Source: Aestuariivirga sp. (GTDB lineage Bacteria; Pseudomonadota; Alphaproteobacteria; Rhizobiales; Aestuariivirgaceae). Taken from it: 64,000 bases of DNA. Shown here in pieces: positions 24,844-34,324 of this stretch. The stretch's first letter is position 1, and every line of letters starts with the position of its first letter. The stretch covers positions 1-64,000 of the forward strand of contig NZ_JADCDA010000018.1 in NCBI RefSeq assembly GCF_020252405.1, written 5' to 3'. The notes beneath the pieces were generated by a model. The model was not told the origin of the DNA. It searched no databases and worked only from the letters and a program-made list of their open reading frames with translations. The translations under genes and the position numbers were made by a program.

Positions 24844-25638
24844 ATGAAGCTGCTTTGCATGATTGCCGCATTGTTTATTGGATTGACGACGCCCGCCATG
24901 GCGGCCTCCTGCGGCAAGACGGCTGCGGGCTTCGATGCCTGGAAGACGGCCTATGCGGCGGAAGCGAGGGCTCAGGGCATCGGCCCGGAAGGCCTCGCGG
25001 CGCTGGCGGAGACGAGCTATGCCACGGGCACCATCAAGGCCGACCGCGGCATGCATTCCTTCAAGCTCGGGCTTGATGCCTTCATGGAAAAGCGCGGGGC
25101 CGCCACCATCGTGGCGCAGGGCCGCAAGAAGAAGACGCAGAACGCCGCGCTGTTCAGGAGGATCGAGAAGACATATGGCGTGCCGCCGGGCCCGATCATC
25201 GCCATCTGGGGCATGGAAACGGCCTTCGGCGCCTATATGGGCAACCAGAACACCGTCTCCGCCGTGGCAACGCTGGCCTATGATTGCCGGCGGCCCGATT
25301 ATTTCCGCGAGCAGCTGATCGCGGCTCTGCAGCTCATCGACAATGGCGTGCTGTCGGCCTCCTCCACAGGGGCCATGCATGGCGAGGTGGGGCAGACGCA
25401 GTTCCTGCCCAGGAACGTGCTGCTCTATGGGGTCTCGCTCAACGGCGGCGGCATCGACCTCAACGACAAAGCCGATGCGCTGGCCTCCACCGCCAATTTC
25501 CTGCGCGGCCATGGCTGGCAGCCGGGACAGGGCTACAGCCCCGGCGAGCCCAATTTCGTGGCGCTGCAGGGCTGGAATGCGGCAAGCGTCTACCAGCAGG
25601 CGCTGGCCATCATGGGCACTGAGATCGACGGCAACTGA
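24844..25638 (+). CDS. MltB-type lytic murein transglycosylase
   Basis: A 264-residue secreted enzyme that cleaves peptidoglycan with formation of anhydro-muramic ends. It has a signal peptide (MKLLCMIAALFIGLTTPAMA). The SLT_2 domain has the catalytic Glu at 125 in IWGMETAFG, then STGAMHGEVGQTQFLPRNVL and DKADALASTANFL. Start chosen at 24844 with GAGAGGA upstream; 24841 and 24826 are alternatives. It overlaps the next gene by one base (TGATG), so translation is likely coupled. Confidence 0.9.
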   Translation: MKLLCMIAALFIGLTTPAMAASCGKTAAGFDAWKTAYAAEARAQGIGPEGLAALAETSYATGTIKADRGMHSFKLGLDAFMEKRGAATIVAQGRKKKTQNAALFRRIEKTYGVPPGPIIAIWGMETAFGAYMGNQNTVSAVATLAYDCRRPDYFREQLIAALQLIDNGVLSASSTGAMHGEVGQTQFLPRNVLLYGVSLNGGGIDLNDKADALASTANFLRGHGWQPGQGYSPGEPNFVALQGWNAASVYQQALAIMGTEIDGN

Positions 25639-25868
25639 TGTTCAGGAACGAGCAGAAGCACCCGTTCTACAAGCCCCCGTGGGTGCGGGTGGCGGTGGTC
25701 GTGTCGGTCGCCCTGTGGCTTGGCTTCGAGATCTGGCAGGTCAATGCCGGGCGTGGCTCCGGCCTGTGGCTGGTGATTGCGGCGGGCGTGCTCGGATATG
25801 CGGTCTACACCTTCTTCATCACATGGCCCAGGGACGGGCCGGGGGATGACGGGACCCCACGCGCCTGA
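25638..25868 (+). CDS. Small two-helix membrane protein
   Basis: A 76-residue protein with two hydrophobic segments (VRVAVVVSVALWLGFEIW and LWLVIAAGVLGYAVYTFFI) and an acidic C-terminus. The start ATG overlaps the TGA of the transglycosylase gene. I do not recognise a named family. The coupling suggests a shared envelope role, which is an inference. Confidence 0.7.
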   Translation: MFRNEQKHPFYKPPWVRVAVVVSVALWLGFEIWQVNAGRGSGLWLVIAAGVLGYAVYTFFITWPRDGPGDDGTPRA

Positions 25869-25899
25869 TAGCGTGCCGGGCCGCATCAAGGGGTGATAT

Positions 25900-25983
25900 A
25901 TGGAATACCGCCAGTTCGGCCGCTCCGGCCTCAGGGTCCCGCCGCATGCGCCGCATCCTGCCCGGTCCAGGCCGCGCATGTGA
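25900..25983 (+). pseudogene. Aldo/keto reductase N-terminal remnant
   Basis: An ATG with a good upstream ribosome site (AAGGGGTG) opens a 27-codon frame starting MEYRQFGRSGLRVP, which is the characteristic beginning of aldo/keto reductases (MEYRxLGxSGLxVS). After RVP the match ends and a stop follows at 25981. The rest of the gene is gone. The start signal survives, so a short peptide may still be made. Confidence 0.7.
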
Positions 25984-25999
25984 TTTGAGGGAGTTATCC

Positions 26000-27244
26000 A
26001 TGACGTCCAGGACCAACCTCGCCATCAACCCGCAGCGCCTGTGGGACAGCCTGATGGAAACCGCAGCCTTCGGCGGCACGCCAAGGGGCGGCATCAAGCG
26101 CCTCACCCTCTCGGATGAGGACAAGAAGGTCCGCGATTGGTTCAGGGCCGAGTGCGGGAAGCTGGGCTGCACGGTGGACGTGGACGAGGTCGGCAACATG
26201 TTCGCCACCAGGCCCGGCAAGCGCAAGGACTTGAGCCCCATCGCCATGGGCTCGCACCTCGACACGCAGCCCACGGGCGGCAAGTTCGATGGCGTGCTGG
26301 GCGTGCTTGGCGCTCTGGAAGCCATGCGCACGCTGGTCGACATGGGCTATGAGACCAATGCGCCCATCATGATCGTCAACTGGACCAATGAGGAAGGCTC
26401 GCGCTTCGCGCCCGCCATGCTGTGCTCGGGCGTCTATGCCGGGGTTTTCACCGCCGACTTCGCCTGCTCGCGCGAGGACCGGCAGGGCATCAAGCTGGGC
26501 GATGAGCTGGCGCGCATTGGCTACAGGGGCAAACACAAGGCGGGCGACATCAAGTTCCAGGCCATGTTCGAGCTGCATATCGAGCAGGGACCGATCCTCG
26601 AGGCCGAGGCCAGGATGATCGGCGTCGTCACCGGCGTGCAGGGCATGCGCTGGTACGAGGTGACGGTGACGGGGCAGGAATCGCATACCGGCGCCACGCC
26701 CATGGGTCTGCGCAAGAACGCGCTGCTGGCCGCTGCCCGCATGATCGAGGCCATTCATCAGGTGGGCATGAACAACCTGCCGGGTGTCGCCTCGGTGGGG
26801 CTGATCGAGAACCGCCCCAACAGCCGCAATGTGGTGCCGGGCGAGGTCTTCTTCACCGTCGACCTGCGTCACCCGGATGAGGGTGTTCTGGACAAGATGG
26901 AAGCCGAGTATCAGGCCGCCCTGCCGAAGATCGCCGCCGGGACCGGCGTGACGGTGGAAGAGAAGCGCATCTGGATTTCGCCTGCCGTGACGTTTGCGGC
27001 CCCGCTCGTCGACTGCGTGCGCGAGGCCGCGGGCCAGGCCGGCTATTCGACGCGCGAGATGGCATCGGGTGCTGGCCATGACGCGGCCTATATTGCGCGC
27101 GTGGTCCCCACCACCATGATCTTCGTGCCCTGCCTCGGCGGCATCTCGCACAATGAGGCGGAGTCGACCACGCTGGAGGAGTGCGCCGCGGGCTCGCAGG
27201 TGCTGCTCAACGCCGTGCTCGCCTATGACGGCAAGCTGGCGTGA
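26000..27244 (+). CDS. M20-family Zn-dependent amidohydrolase (N-carbamoyl amino acid hydrolase type)
   Basis: A 414-residue metallopeptidase-fold enzyme. Metal ligands are in MGSHLDTQPTGGKFDG (His, Asp), WTNEEGSRF (Glu) and ELHIEQGPIL (His), with a final His in GGISHNEAE. SHTGATPMGLRKNAL is the dimerisation-domain signature. This pattern is shared by N-carbamoyl-L-amino-acid hydrolase, beta-ureidopropionase and allantoate amidohydrolase, which release carbamoyl or ureido nitrogen; substrate cannot be set from sequence. ATG 26000 is preceded by GGGAG. A RidA gene follows after a repeat element, which fits a nitrogen-salvage role. Confidence 0.88.
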   Translation: MTSRTNLAINPQRLWDSLMETAAFGGTPRGGIKRLTLSDEDKKVRDWFRAECGKLGCTVDVDEVGNMFATRPGKRKDLSPIAMGSHLDTQPTGGKFDGVLGVLGALEAMRTLVDMGYETNAPIMIVNWTNEEGSRFAPAMLCSGVYAGVFTADFACSREDRQGIKLGDELARIGYRGKHKAGDIKFQAMFELHIEQGPILEAEARMIGVVTGVQGMRWYEVTVTGQESHTGATPMGLRKNALLAAARMIEAIHQVGMNNLPGVASVGLIENRPNSRNVVPGEVFFTVDLRHPDEGVLDKMEAEYQAALPKIAAGTGVTVEEKRIWISPAVTFAAPLVDCVREAAGQAGYSTREMASGAGHDAAYIARVVPTTMIFVPCLGGISHNEAESTTLEECAAGSQVLLNAVLAYDGKLA

Positions 27245-27294
27245 GGAACGGCCTTCCGGCGCGGGCGCGCGGGACCGCGCTCACGTCCGCCCCA

Positions 27295-27401
27295 GCGCAT
27301 GTTCCGGTCAGGCGGAATCACCTGACCGGAACATGCGCCAGATCAAGAGCCACAGAATGATCTTATCGCAAGGTGGTTCCGCTTTTGCGGATCATGTTCT
27401 A
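27295..27401 (+). repeat. RIME-like B-A palindromic element
   Basis: A complete 107-bp copy. The B palindrome (GCGCATGTTCCGGTCAGG...CCTGACCGGAACATGCGC) is followed by the linker CAGATCAAGAG and then the A palindrome (GAATGATC...GATCATGTTC with the inner segment GGTTCCGCTTTTGC). It sits between the amidohydrolase and RidA genes. Confidence 0.85.
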
Positions 27402-27430
27402 ATACCACCCCTTCCAGAGGAGAAAAGACA

Positions 27431-27784
27431 ATGGCACTGAAGCGTATCGAACCCGGCAAGCGCATGAGCTCCGCCGTCATCCACGGCAACAAGGTCTATC
27501 TCGCGGGCTTCACGCCGGACAAGGCCCTTGGCAAATCGGTGGCCGAGCAGACCAGGGACGTGCTCGGCCAGATCGACGCGACCCTCGCTGAAGCCGGAAC
27601 CGACAAGACCAGGATCATCAAGGCCAACATCTGGCTCACCAACATCGCCACCTTCGCCGAGATGAACTCGGTGTGGGACGCCTGGGTCGTCCCCGGCCAG
27701 ACCCCGGCCCGCGCCACGGTCGAAGCCAGGCTCGCCGCGCCGGGCATCGACGTCGAGATCATGGTCGAAGCGGCGCTCGACTAG
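27431..27784 (+). CDS. RidA family protein
   Basis: This 117-residue protein belongs to the YjgF/YER057c/UK114 family, which in the RidA group hydrolyses reactive enamine/imine intermediates. Landmarks are VYLAGFTPD, LAEAGTDKTRIIKANIWLTNI, WVVPGQTPARATVEARLAAPGIDVEIMVEA; the conserved Arg in PARATVEA is present, as needed for deaminase activity. GAGGAG precedes the ATG. It is downstream of the M20 hydrolase with only a repeat between them. Confidence 0.9.
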   Translation: MALKRIEPGKRMSSAVIHGNKVYLAGFTPDKALGKSVAEQTRDVLGQIDATLAEAGTDKTRIIKANIWLTNIATFAEMNSVWDAWVVPGQTPARATVEARLAAPGIDVEIMVEAALD

Positions 27785-27893
27785 CGCATGTTCCGTTCAG
27801 GCGGACTCGCCTGAACGGAACGAACATGCGCCAGATTAAAAAGGCTTGCGCATGATCTTGCCGCAAAAGCGGTTCCACTTTCGCGGATCATGC
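27784..27893 (+). repeat. RIME-like B-A palindromic element
   Basis: A 110-bp copy starting at the RidA stop codon. The B arms are GCGCATGTTCCGTTCAGGCG and CGCCTGAACGG, then AACGAACATGCGC, which contains a four-base insertion (AACG). The linker CAGATTAAAAAGGCTT is followed by the A module GCATGATCTTGCCGCAAAAG...GCGGATCATGC. Confidence 0.85.
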
Positions 27894-27906
27894 TGCAGCC
27901 GACAGC

Positions 27907-28440
27907 TCAGCCGCCGAGCCCGCAGGACTTCAGCATCTTGTCGAGCTTCGGATCGGGATCGATCATCACGGGGAGGCCGCCCTCATTCATCATTATCCTC
28001 GCGGCCAGCGGATCGCCGCCTGTCATGGCCTTCCATAAGGGATCGCCATGGTCGAGCCGCACCACGAACTGCTGTGCGCGGTGCGCAGCCTTGTCGTTGA
28101 CCGATTTCAGCTCCAGCGCCTTGGGAAATTTACGGCCATTGGCGGTGAAAACAACCCTCCAGCCATTGGCGGTCCTCCGCAGCGTGGAGGCGCTGCCCTG
28201 ATAGTCATCCCCGGGGCCGTAGGGCAGCATGAGGCGGAGCGACTTCGAACCATCGGTGCAGACAAGATGGGTGAGCTCGTAGTCCTCGTCCACCGCGCTG
28301 CCGTCAACGCCGATCCTGAACTCGTAGATGGCGCCACCCTTGATGCGGGTGAAGCTGCTTGTCCAGTCCTGCTGCTCCTGCCCCAGCGCCGCGCCGGCGG
28401 CTGCAAGCATTCCACAAAGGGCCATCGCAGGCACGCGCAT
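27907..28440 (-). CDS. Secreted hypothetical protein
   Basis: This 177-residue protein has a clear signal peptide (MALCGMLAAAGAALGQ). The mature part is beta-rich with two Cys (HLVCTDGSKSLRLMLPYGPGDDY and a C-terminal KSCGLGG). I do not recognise a domain. It lies 15 bp after the stop of lepA on the same strand and is probably co-transcribed. Confidence 0.75.
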   Translation of the reverse strand: MRVPAMALCGMLAAAGAALGQEQQDWTSSFTRIKGGAIYEFRIGVDGSAVDEDYELTHLVCTDGSKSLRLMLPYGPGDDYQGSASTLRRTANGWRVVFTANGRKFPKALELKSVNDKAAHRAQQFVVRLDHGDPLWKAMTGGDPLAARIMMNEGGLPVMIDPDPKLDKMLKSCGLGG

Positions 28441-28455
28441 CGCGGACCCCGTTCG

Positions 28456-30258
28456 TCAGTTTTCGTCCATCTTGAGGGCGGAGATGAAGGCCTCCTGCGG
28501 GATTTCGACCTTGCCGAACTGCCGCATCTTCTTCTTGCCTTCCTTCTGCTTGTCCAGAAGCTTGCGCTTGCGGCTGATATCGCCGCCATAGCACTTGCTC
28601 GTCACGTCCTTGCGCAGCGCCGAAAGCGTCTCGCGCGCAACGATCTTGCCGCCGATCGCCGCCTGAATCGGTATCTGGAACATGTGGCGCGGGATCAGCT
28701 CCTTCAGCTTCTCGCACATCACGCGGCCGCGCTGCTCGGCGCGCTTCCTGTGCACGATCATCGCCAGCGCATCGACCGGCTCGGCATTGACGAGGATCCC
28801 CAAGCGCACCAGGTCGCCCTCCTCATAGCCGATCATCTTGTAGTCGAAGGAGGCATAGCCGCGGGAGACGGACTTGAGCCGGTCGTAGAAGTCGAACACC
28901 ACTTCGTTGAGCGGCAGTTCGTAGACCACCATGGCGCGCGCGCCCGCATAGGTGAGCTGTTTCTGGCGGCCGCGGCGGTCCTCGCAGAGCTTGAGGATGG
29001 AGCCCAGATAGTCGTCGGGAACGAGGATGGTGGCCTCGATCCACGGCTCCTCGACCGATTCAATCAGCGTCTGGTCGGGCAGGTCGGCCGGATTGTGCAG
29101 GTCAACATGCGTGCCGTCACGCATGTTGACCTTGTAGATGACCGACGGCGCCGTGGTGATGATGTCGACGTTGAACTCGCGCTCGATCCGCTCACGGACG
29201 ATCTCGAGGTGGAGAAGGCCGAGGAAGCCGCAGCGGAAGCCGAAGCCGAGCGCCGCCGAGGTTTCCATGTCATAGGTGAAGCTTGCGTCGTTGAGGCGCA
29301 GCTTGCCCATGGCGTCGCGCAGCTCCTCGAAGCGCGCCGCGTCGACGGGGAAGAAACCGGCGAAGACGACGGACTGCGCGGGGCGGAAGCCCGGCAGCGG
29401 CACGACGTCCATGTTCTTCTCGTCGACGACCGTATCGCCGACGCGCGTGTCGGCCACCTGCTTGATCGAGGCGGTGAAGAAGCCGATTTCGCCGGGGCCG
29501 AGCTCGTCCACATTCTCCTTCTTCGGCCTCGATACGCCCACGCGGTCGAGCTGATAGACGGCGTTGGTGGAGACGAGCCGGACCTTCTGGCCTTTCTTCA
29601 TCGCGCCATCGACGATGCGCACCAGAACGACGACGCCGAGATAGGGGTCATACCAGGAATCGACAAGCAGCGCCTTGAGGGGTTTGTTGCGGTCGCCCCC
29701 GGGCGCCGGCAGGCGGTGCACGATGGCTTCCAGAACATCGGGCACGCCCAGGCCGGTCTTGGCGGAGATCGGGATCGCATCGGAGGCATCAATCCCGATC
29801 ACGTCCTCGATCTGCTGGCGCACGCGGTCGGCGTCGGCGGCCGGCAGGTCCACCTTGTTGAGGACGGGAACGATCTCGTGGTTATTGTTGATCGCCTGAT
29901 AGACATTGGCGAGCGTCTGGGCTTCCACGCCCTGGGACGCGTCGACGACGAGCAGCGAGCCCTCGCAGGCGGCGAGCGAGCGGGAGACCTCATAGGCGAA
30001 GTCGACGTGGCCCGGCGTGTCGATGAGGTTCAGCACATAGTTCTCCCCGTTCTTCGCGGTATAGTCGAGGCGCACGGTATTGGCCTTGATGGTGATGCCG
30101 CGCTCGCGCTCGATGTCCATCGAGTCCAGGATCTGGTCCACCATCTCGCGGTCGGAGACGGCGCCGCAGAGCTGGATCAGCCGGTCGGCAAGCGTCGACT
30201 TGCCGTGGTCGATATGGGCGATGATGGAGAAATTCCGGATATGAGCGGTGTCAATCAT
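28456..30258 (-). CDS. lepA: Elongation factor 4 (back-translocating GTPase LepA)
   Basis: A 600-residue translational GTPase acting on ribosomes. The G1 motif AHIDHGKS is near the N-terminus, with G2 RGITIKA, G3 DTPGHVDF and G4 NKVD. The C-terminal LepA-specific domain with [25 protein letters not shown] is complete. The ATG at 30258 gives the usual start ([19 protein letters not shown]); a start at 30315 would add a tail not found in the family. The secreted protein gene follows it. Confidence 0.97.
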   Translation of the reverse strand: MIDTAHIRNFSIIAHIDHGKSTLADRLIQLCGAVSDREMVDQILDSMDIERERGITIKANTVRLDYTAKNGENYVLNLIDTPGHVDFAYEVSRSLAACEGSLLVVDASQGVEAQTLANVYQAINNNHEIVPVLNKVDLPAADADRVRQQIEDVIGIDASDAIPISAKTGLGVPDVLEAIVHRLPAPGGDRNKPLKALLVDSWYDPYLGVVVLVRIVDGAMKKGQKVRLVSTNAVYQLDRVGVSRPKKENVDELGPGEIGFFTASIKQVADTRVGDTVVDEKNMDVVPLPGFRPAQSVVFAGFFPVDAARFEELRDAMGKLRLNDASFTYDMETSAALGFGFRCGFLGLLHLEIVRERIEREFNVDIITTAPSVIYKVNMRDGTHVDLHNPADLPDQTLIESVEEPWIEATILVPDDYLGSILKLCEDRRGRQKQLTYAGARAMVVYELPLNEVVFDFYDRLKSVSRGYASFDYKMIGYEEGDLVRLGILVNAEPVDALAMIVHRKRAEQRGRVMCEKLKELIPRHMFQIPIQAAIGGKIVARETLSALRKDVTSKCYGGDISRKRKLLDKQKEGKKKMRQFGKVEIPQEAFISALKMDEN

Positions 30259-30460
30259 GATTGCGGGCTGTTTGGCATTGGGGGTGGGCAAGGTCAAGCT
30301 GTGCAGCGCCCGCATACTCTCCCTCAGCCGTCACCCCTGCGAAGCCCGTGAGGGCTGGGATGTTGGCCATTGGGCCGGGGTGGAGGGACAGAAAGAGGAT
30401 TCGCGGCCTTTGCCAGGCTGACGGCAGTTATGAATGAATGGCCGTCTCCGGGCATGTTCG

Positions 30461-31036
30461 TCACGCGAACTGATCGCCCTCCTCCACGATCCTGAGCCAC
30501 GGCCACCTGGCACGGTAGCTCTCTGCTTTCGTCTGCCATTTGCCTGGCTGCGGGATGACCGGGTTGATGCGGAGGATTCCCGCCGCGAGGTCGGCGAAGC
30601 CGTCAGGGGCGAAAACCCCGCCCGTCGCCACATCGATGCCGACACAGGTGCAGCGCACGAGGTAGCGGGAGATGCCATCCCGCACCGAATGGAGTTGCGG
30701 GTAATCAGCACCAAAGCGCTGACGGTACCAGAGGTGGACGCGGGCCTGGTTCTTCACCTCGACCGGCAGGCCGAGCCGTTCAGCAAGCGGCGTCACGCGG
30801 CGGATCAAGGCGTCCTCCGCCTCCCAGGAGAGATCGCCGCCATCGAAATAGAAGACATCATAGTCCTTGATGTTTTCATGCGGCGGGCGGCCGGAGAGGA
30901 CGTTCCACAGGGTTTGGAAAAGGCAGCCGGCGGTGAGGTGGCACTGCGGCAGGGCGAGTTCCGCAAGGCCTTCGAGGAGCCGGCGGTTGTGCGGGTTCGA
31001 GAGAGCGATCTCGCGGAAGACAGCGGCATCGAGCAT
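30461..31036 (-). CDS. Nucleotidyltransferase-like protein (COG3575 type)
   Basis: This 191-residue protein has the family pattern NPHNRRLLEGLAELALPQ, LTAGCLFQTLWNVLSG, IKDYDVFYFDGGDLSWEAED and a DVATGGVFAPDGFADLAAGILRINP end. The DYDVFYFD segment would provide the acidic metal ligands of a nucleotidyltransferase fold. Substrate and role are unknown. It stands alone between lepA and eda. Confidence 0.85.
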   Translation of the reverse strand: MLDAAVFREIALSNPHNRRLLEGLAELALPQCHLTAGCLFQTLWNVLSGRPPHENIKDYDVFYFDGGDLSWEAEDALIRRVTPLAERLGLPVEVKNQARVHLWYRQRFGADYPQLHSVRDGISRYLVRCTCVGIDVATGGVFAPDGFADLAAGILRINPVIPQPGKWQTKAESYRARWPWLRIVEEGDQFA

Positions 31037-31161
31037 GGGGCGAAGTTAGGGTGAGTCGCGGTGCAAGGAAATGAAACAGACTGGCCCTCAGCCGTCACCC
31101 CATCGGAGAGCCGGGGCCAGACGGCCCAGGGGTTTCCGGCGGGAAAGCGGTGTTCCGCTTG

Positions 31162-31815
31162 TCACCGCGATACGGATGATCCAAGCAGCGCCGCCTCGCG
31201 CGCCAGCTTTTCGATCCCCGCCCAGTCCTTCGCCCCGACAAGCTTCTTCGGCGCCATCCATGAGCCGCCGATGGTGATGACGTTGGCGAGCTTCAGGTAG
31301 GACGCCGCCTTCTCCGGCGTGATCCCGCCTGTCGGGCAGAAGCGGATCTGCGGCAGCGGCGAGGCGAGAGACGAAAGATAAGCCGTGCCGCCAGCGGCTT
31401 CCGCGGGAAAGAACTTCTGGATGGAATATCCCCACTCCAGCAGCGCCATGCATTCGGATGCCGTCACACCGCCGGGCAGCAGCGCGATGTCATAATCCTC
31501 CGCCGCGCCCAGCAGCTGGCCGGTCGATCCGGGCGACACCGCGAACTGACAGCCGAGCCGATGACTGTCGCGCAATTGCTCCGGCGTCAGCACCGTTCCG
31601 GAGCCCACGATGGCGCCTTCCACTTCGGCGATGACGGCGCGGATGCAGTCCATGGCCTTTGCCGTGCGCAGCGTGATTTCGAGAACGGGGAGCCCGCCCC
31701 TCACCAGCGCTTGCGCCAGCGGAACGGCGTCTTCGACATTCTCGATCGCCATCACCGGCACCACCGGCGCCAGCTTCAACGCGGCCGCGAGACCCTTCTG
31801 GTATTCTTTCGTCAT
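31162..31815 (-). CDS. eda: 2-dehydro-3-deoxy-phosphogluconate (KDPG) aldolase
   Basis: A 217-residue class I aldolase that splits KDPG into pyruvate and glyceraldehyde 3-phosphate. The active-site segments are VLEITLRT (Glu) and SIQKFFPAE (Schiff-base Lys), with [15 protein letters not shown] for phosphate binding. ATG at 31815 overlaps the stop of edd (TGATG); a GTG one codon upstream is possible. It is the last gene of the zwf-pgl-edd-eda operon. Confidence 0.96.
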   Translation of the reverse strand: MTKEYQKGLAAALKLAPVVPVMAIENVEDAVPLAQALVRGGLPVLEITLRTAKAMDCIRAVIAEVEGAIVGSGTVLTPEQLRDSHRLGCQFAVSPGSTGQLLGAAEDYDIALLPGGVTASECMALLEWGYSIQKFFPAEAAGGTAYLSSLASPLPQIRFCPTGGITPEKAASYLKLANVITIGGSWMAPKKLVGAKDWAGIEKLAREAALLGSSVSR

Positions 31816-33629
31816 CACACTGCCTCGAAAACCGATGCGCCCTGATCGGCGCGGCCCGCGATCCTGCGGAAGGCCTGGAACAATTCGCGCCCCGTGCCGG
31901 CGTTGTTGGCGGAAAGGTCGGCCTTCACGGCTTCGCGCGCGGAGAGATCGGCCAGCACCTCAAGCGTGCCAGCACCGGCGTCGAGCCTTATGAGGTCGCC
32001 GTCCCTGATCCTGGCGATGGGACCGCCGTCAACGGCCTCCGGCGTCAGGTGGATCGCGGCGGGCACCTTGCCCGAGGCGCCCGACATGCGGCCATCGGTG
32101 ACGAGCGCCACCCTGTAGCCCCGCTCCTGCAGCACGGCGAGCGGCGGGGTGAGGCGGTGCAGTTCCGGCATGCCGTTGGCCTTGGGCCCCTGAAAGCGCA
32201 CCACGGCCACCATGTCGCTGTCGAGTTCGCCCGCCCGGAAGGCCGCCTGCAATTCCTCCTGCGAGTGGAACACCTTCGCCGGCGCCTCGACAACGTGGCG
32301 GTCGGCGGGAATCGACGAGGTCTTGATGACGGAGGCGCCGAGATTGCCGGTCAGCACGTTGAGGCCGCCCGTCGGCTGGAAGGGATCGCGCGCGCCGCGC
32401 AGCACCTTGTCGTCCGCTGACGCGTGGACCGCGTCGGCATAGACGAGTTCGCCGTCCGGCCCCAGTCTCGCTTCCCTGGTATAGCCCGACAGACCGGCGC
32501 CCATGATCGTCCGCACGTCTTCGTGAAGCAGGCCCGCGCCGAGCAGTTCGCGGATCAGAAAGCCCATGCCGCCCGCCGCATTGAAGTGGTTCACGTCGGC
32601 CTTGCCGTTCGGATAGATGCGCGCCATCAGCGGCACGGCCCTCGAGAGTTCGGCGAGGTCTTCCCACGTGAGCGCGATGCCCGCCGCCGCCGCCATGGCG
32701 ATCAGGTGCATCGTATGGTTGGTCGAGCCGCCGGTCGCGAGCAGGCCCACCACGCCATTCACCACCGCTTTCTCGTCATAGATACGGCCGATGGGCTGGT
32801 AGTCGTTGCCGAGCGCGGTGATCGACAGCGCGCGCTTTGCCGACTCGCGCGTGATCGCATCGCGCAGGGGCGTATTGGGGTTGACGAAGGTCGAGCCCGG
32901 CAAATGCAGGCCCATGATCTCCATCAGCATCTGGTTGGAGTTCGCCGTGCCATAGAAGGTGCAGGTGCCCGGGCCGTGGTAGGACAGGGCTTCCGCCTCC
33001 AGCAGCTGCTCACGGCCCACCTTTCCTTCGGCATGGAGCTGGCGGATCTTCGCCTTCTCGTCATTGGGAAGTCCGCTGGTCATGGGGCCTGCCGGAATGA
33101 ACACGGCGGGGAGGTGACCGAAGGACAGCGCGCCGATGATGAGACCCGGCACGATCTTGTCGCAGACGCCCAGATAGACCGCCGCATCGAACATCTGGTG
33201 CGACAGGGCGACCGCGGCCGAGAGCGCGATCACATCGCGCGAGAACAGCGAGAGTTCCATGCCCGTCTCGCCCTGCGTCACGCCATCGCACATGGCGGGC
33301 ACGCCGCCCGCCACCTGTGCCGTGCCGCCCACGGCGCGCGCCGCCCCGCGGATCATGGCGGGATAGGTCTCGAAGGGCTGGTGTGCCGAGAGCATGTCGT
33401 TGTAGGCGGTGACGATCGCCAGGTTCGGCGCATTGCCATTGCGCAGCGCGGTCTTGTCATGCGGACCGCAGGCGGCAAAGCCATGCGCGATATTGGCGCA
33501 GCCCAGCGCCTTGCGCTTCGGCGTCAGCGCAATGGCCGCGTCGATCTTCCCGAGGTAGCGGTTGCGCGGCGCGCGGCTGCGGGTGATGATCTTCTCGGTG
33601 ACGGCGGAAATCGTCTCGTTCACGGACAT
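31815..33629 (-). CDS. edd: 6-phosphogluconate dehydratase
   Basis: The 604-residue [4Fe-4S] dehydratase converts 6-phosphogluconate to KDPG. The IlvD/Edd family landmarks are all present: [42 protein letters not shown], and [18 protein letters not shown] near the C-terminus. The Cys in MCDGVT, VCDKI and GTCTF provide the cluster ligands. The ATG at 33629 gives the normal N-terminus. It follows pgl by 23 bp and overlaps eda. Confidence 0.97.
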   Translation of the reverse strand: MSVNETISAVTEKIITRSRAPRNRYLGKIDAAIALTPKRKALGCANIAHGFAACGPHDKTALRNGNAPNLAIVTAYNDMLSAHQPFETYPAMIRGAARAVGGTAQVAGGVPAMCDGVTQGETGMELSLFSRDVIALSAAVALSHQMFDAAVYLGVCDKIVPGLIIGALSFGHLPAVFIPAGPMTSGLPNDEKAKIRQLHAEGKVGREQLLEAEALSYHGPGTCTFYGTANSNQMLMEIMGLHLPGSTFVNPNTPLRDAITRESAKRALSITALGNDYQPIGRIYDEKAVVNGVVGLLATGGSTNHTMHLIAMAAAAGIALTWEDLAELSRAVPLMARIYPNGKADVNHFNAAGGMGFLIRELLGAGLLHEDVRTIMGAGLSGYTREARLGPDGELVYADAVHASADDKVLRGARDPFQPTGGLNVLTGNLGASVIKTSSIPADRHVVEAPAKVFHSQEELQAAFRAGELDSDMVAVVRFQGPKANGMPELHRLTPPLAVLQERGYRVALVTDGRMSGASGKVPAAIHLTPEAVDGGPIARIRDGDLIRLDAGAGTLEVLADLSAREAVKADLSANNAGTGRELFQAFRRIAGRADQGASVFEAV

Positions 33630-33652
33630 GGGTCTGCCTTCGCTTCGAATTC

Positions 33653-34324
33653 TCAGGGGCACCAGTAGAGCGTCACGGGTGCTGCGCCGCGCAACACGGC
33701 GCGCACCGGCATGTCTTCCTCCGGCCCTTCGGCCAGCGCCTGCTTCAGCACCTGCTTCTTCTGGGCCCCTTCGATGTGGAGCGCAAGCCGCCCGGCGGAT
33801 TCGAGCACGGGGAGCGTAAAGGTGAGGCGCGGCTCGTCCGCACCGGGCGCCGATATGGCGATGAGGCGCTTGCTCGTCCCGGCGTCGATGGCCTCGGCCA
33901 GCGTGTCGCCGCCGGGGAAGAAGGAGGCGGTATGCCCATCGTTGCCCATGCCCAGCACGGCGACATCGAAAGCCGGAAGCTTCGCGGCATCCGGATTGTC
34001 GACCAGCGGCACAAAGCGCGCCGCGGCGGCCTTGTTCCGGAGGAGATGGCGGCGCACCAGGCGGGCGTTGGAGCGCTCGGAGCTTTCCGGCACCTGGCGC
34101 TCGTCCACGAGCGTCACCGACACGCGGCTCCAGGCAATGCCGATCTCCGACAGCTTCTCGAAGAACAGCGTCGGCGTGGCGCCGCCGGAGACGGCGAGCG
34201 TGGCCTTGCCCCTGGCCTCGATGGCGCGGGCGAGTTCGTCCGCCACGTCACGCGCAAGGCTTGCCGCCAGCGCTTCGCGCGCCTCGAAGATGCGTTCGGC
34301 TTCAATCAATGTCCTGGTCCTCAT
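33653..34324 (-). CDS. pgl: 6-phosphogluconolactonase
   Basis: A 223-residue DevB-type lactonase hydrolysing 6-phosphogluconolactone. Family motifs are [38 protein letters not shown] and [16 protein letters not shown]. The ATG at 34324 overlaps the end of zwf by 23 bp; a GTG at 34342 would add six residues. The overlap indicates translational coupling with zwf. Confidence 0.95.
   Translation of the reverse strand: MRTRTLIEAERIFEAREALAASLARDVADELARAIEARGKATLAVSGGATPTLFFEKLSEIGIAWSRVSVTLVDERQVPESSERSNARLVRRHLLRNKAAAARFVPLVDNPDAAKLPAFDVAVLGMGNDGHTASFFPGGDTLAEAIDAGTSKRLIAISAPGADEPRLTFTLPVLESAGRLALHIEGAQKKQVLKQALAEGPEEDMPVRAVLRGAAPVTLYWCP

Noticed and set aside
28048-30351. A 767-codon plus-strand open frame opposite lepA
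   Set aside because: Composition (Asp, His, Val, Arg-rich) and full overlap with lepA show it is a shadow of that gene.
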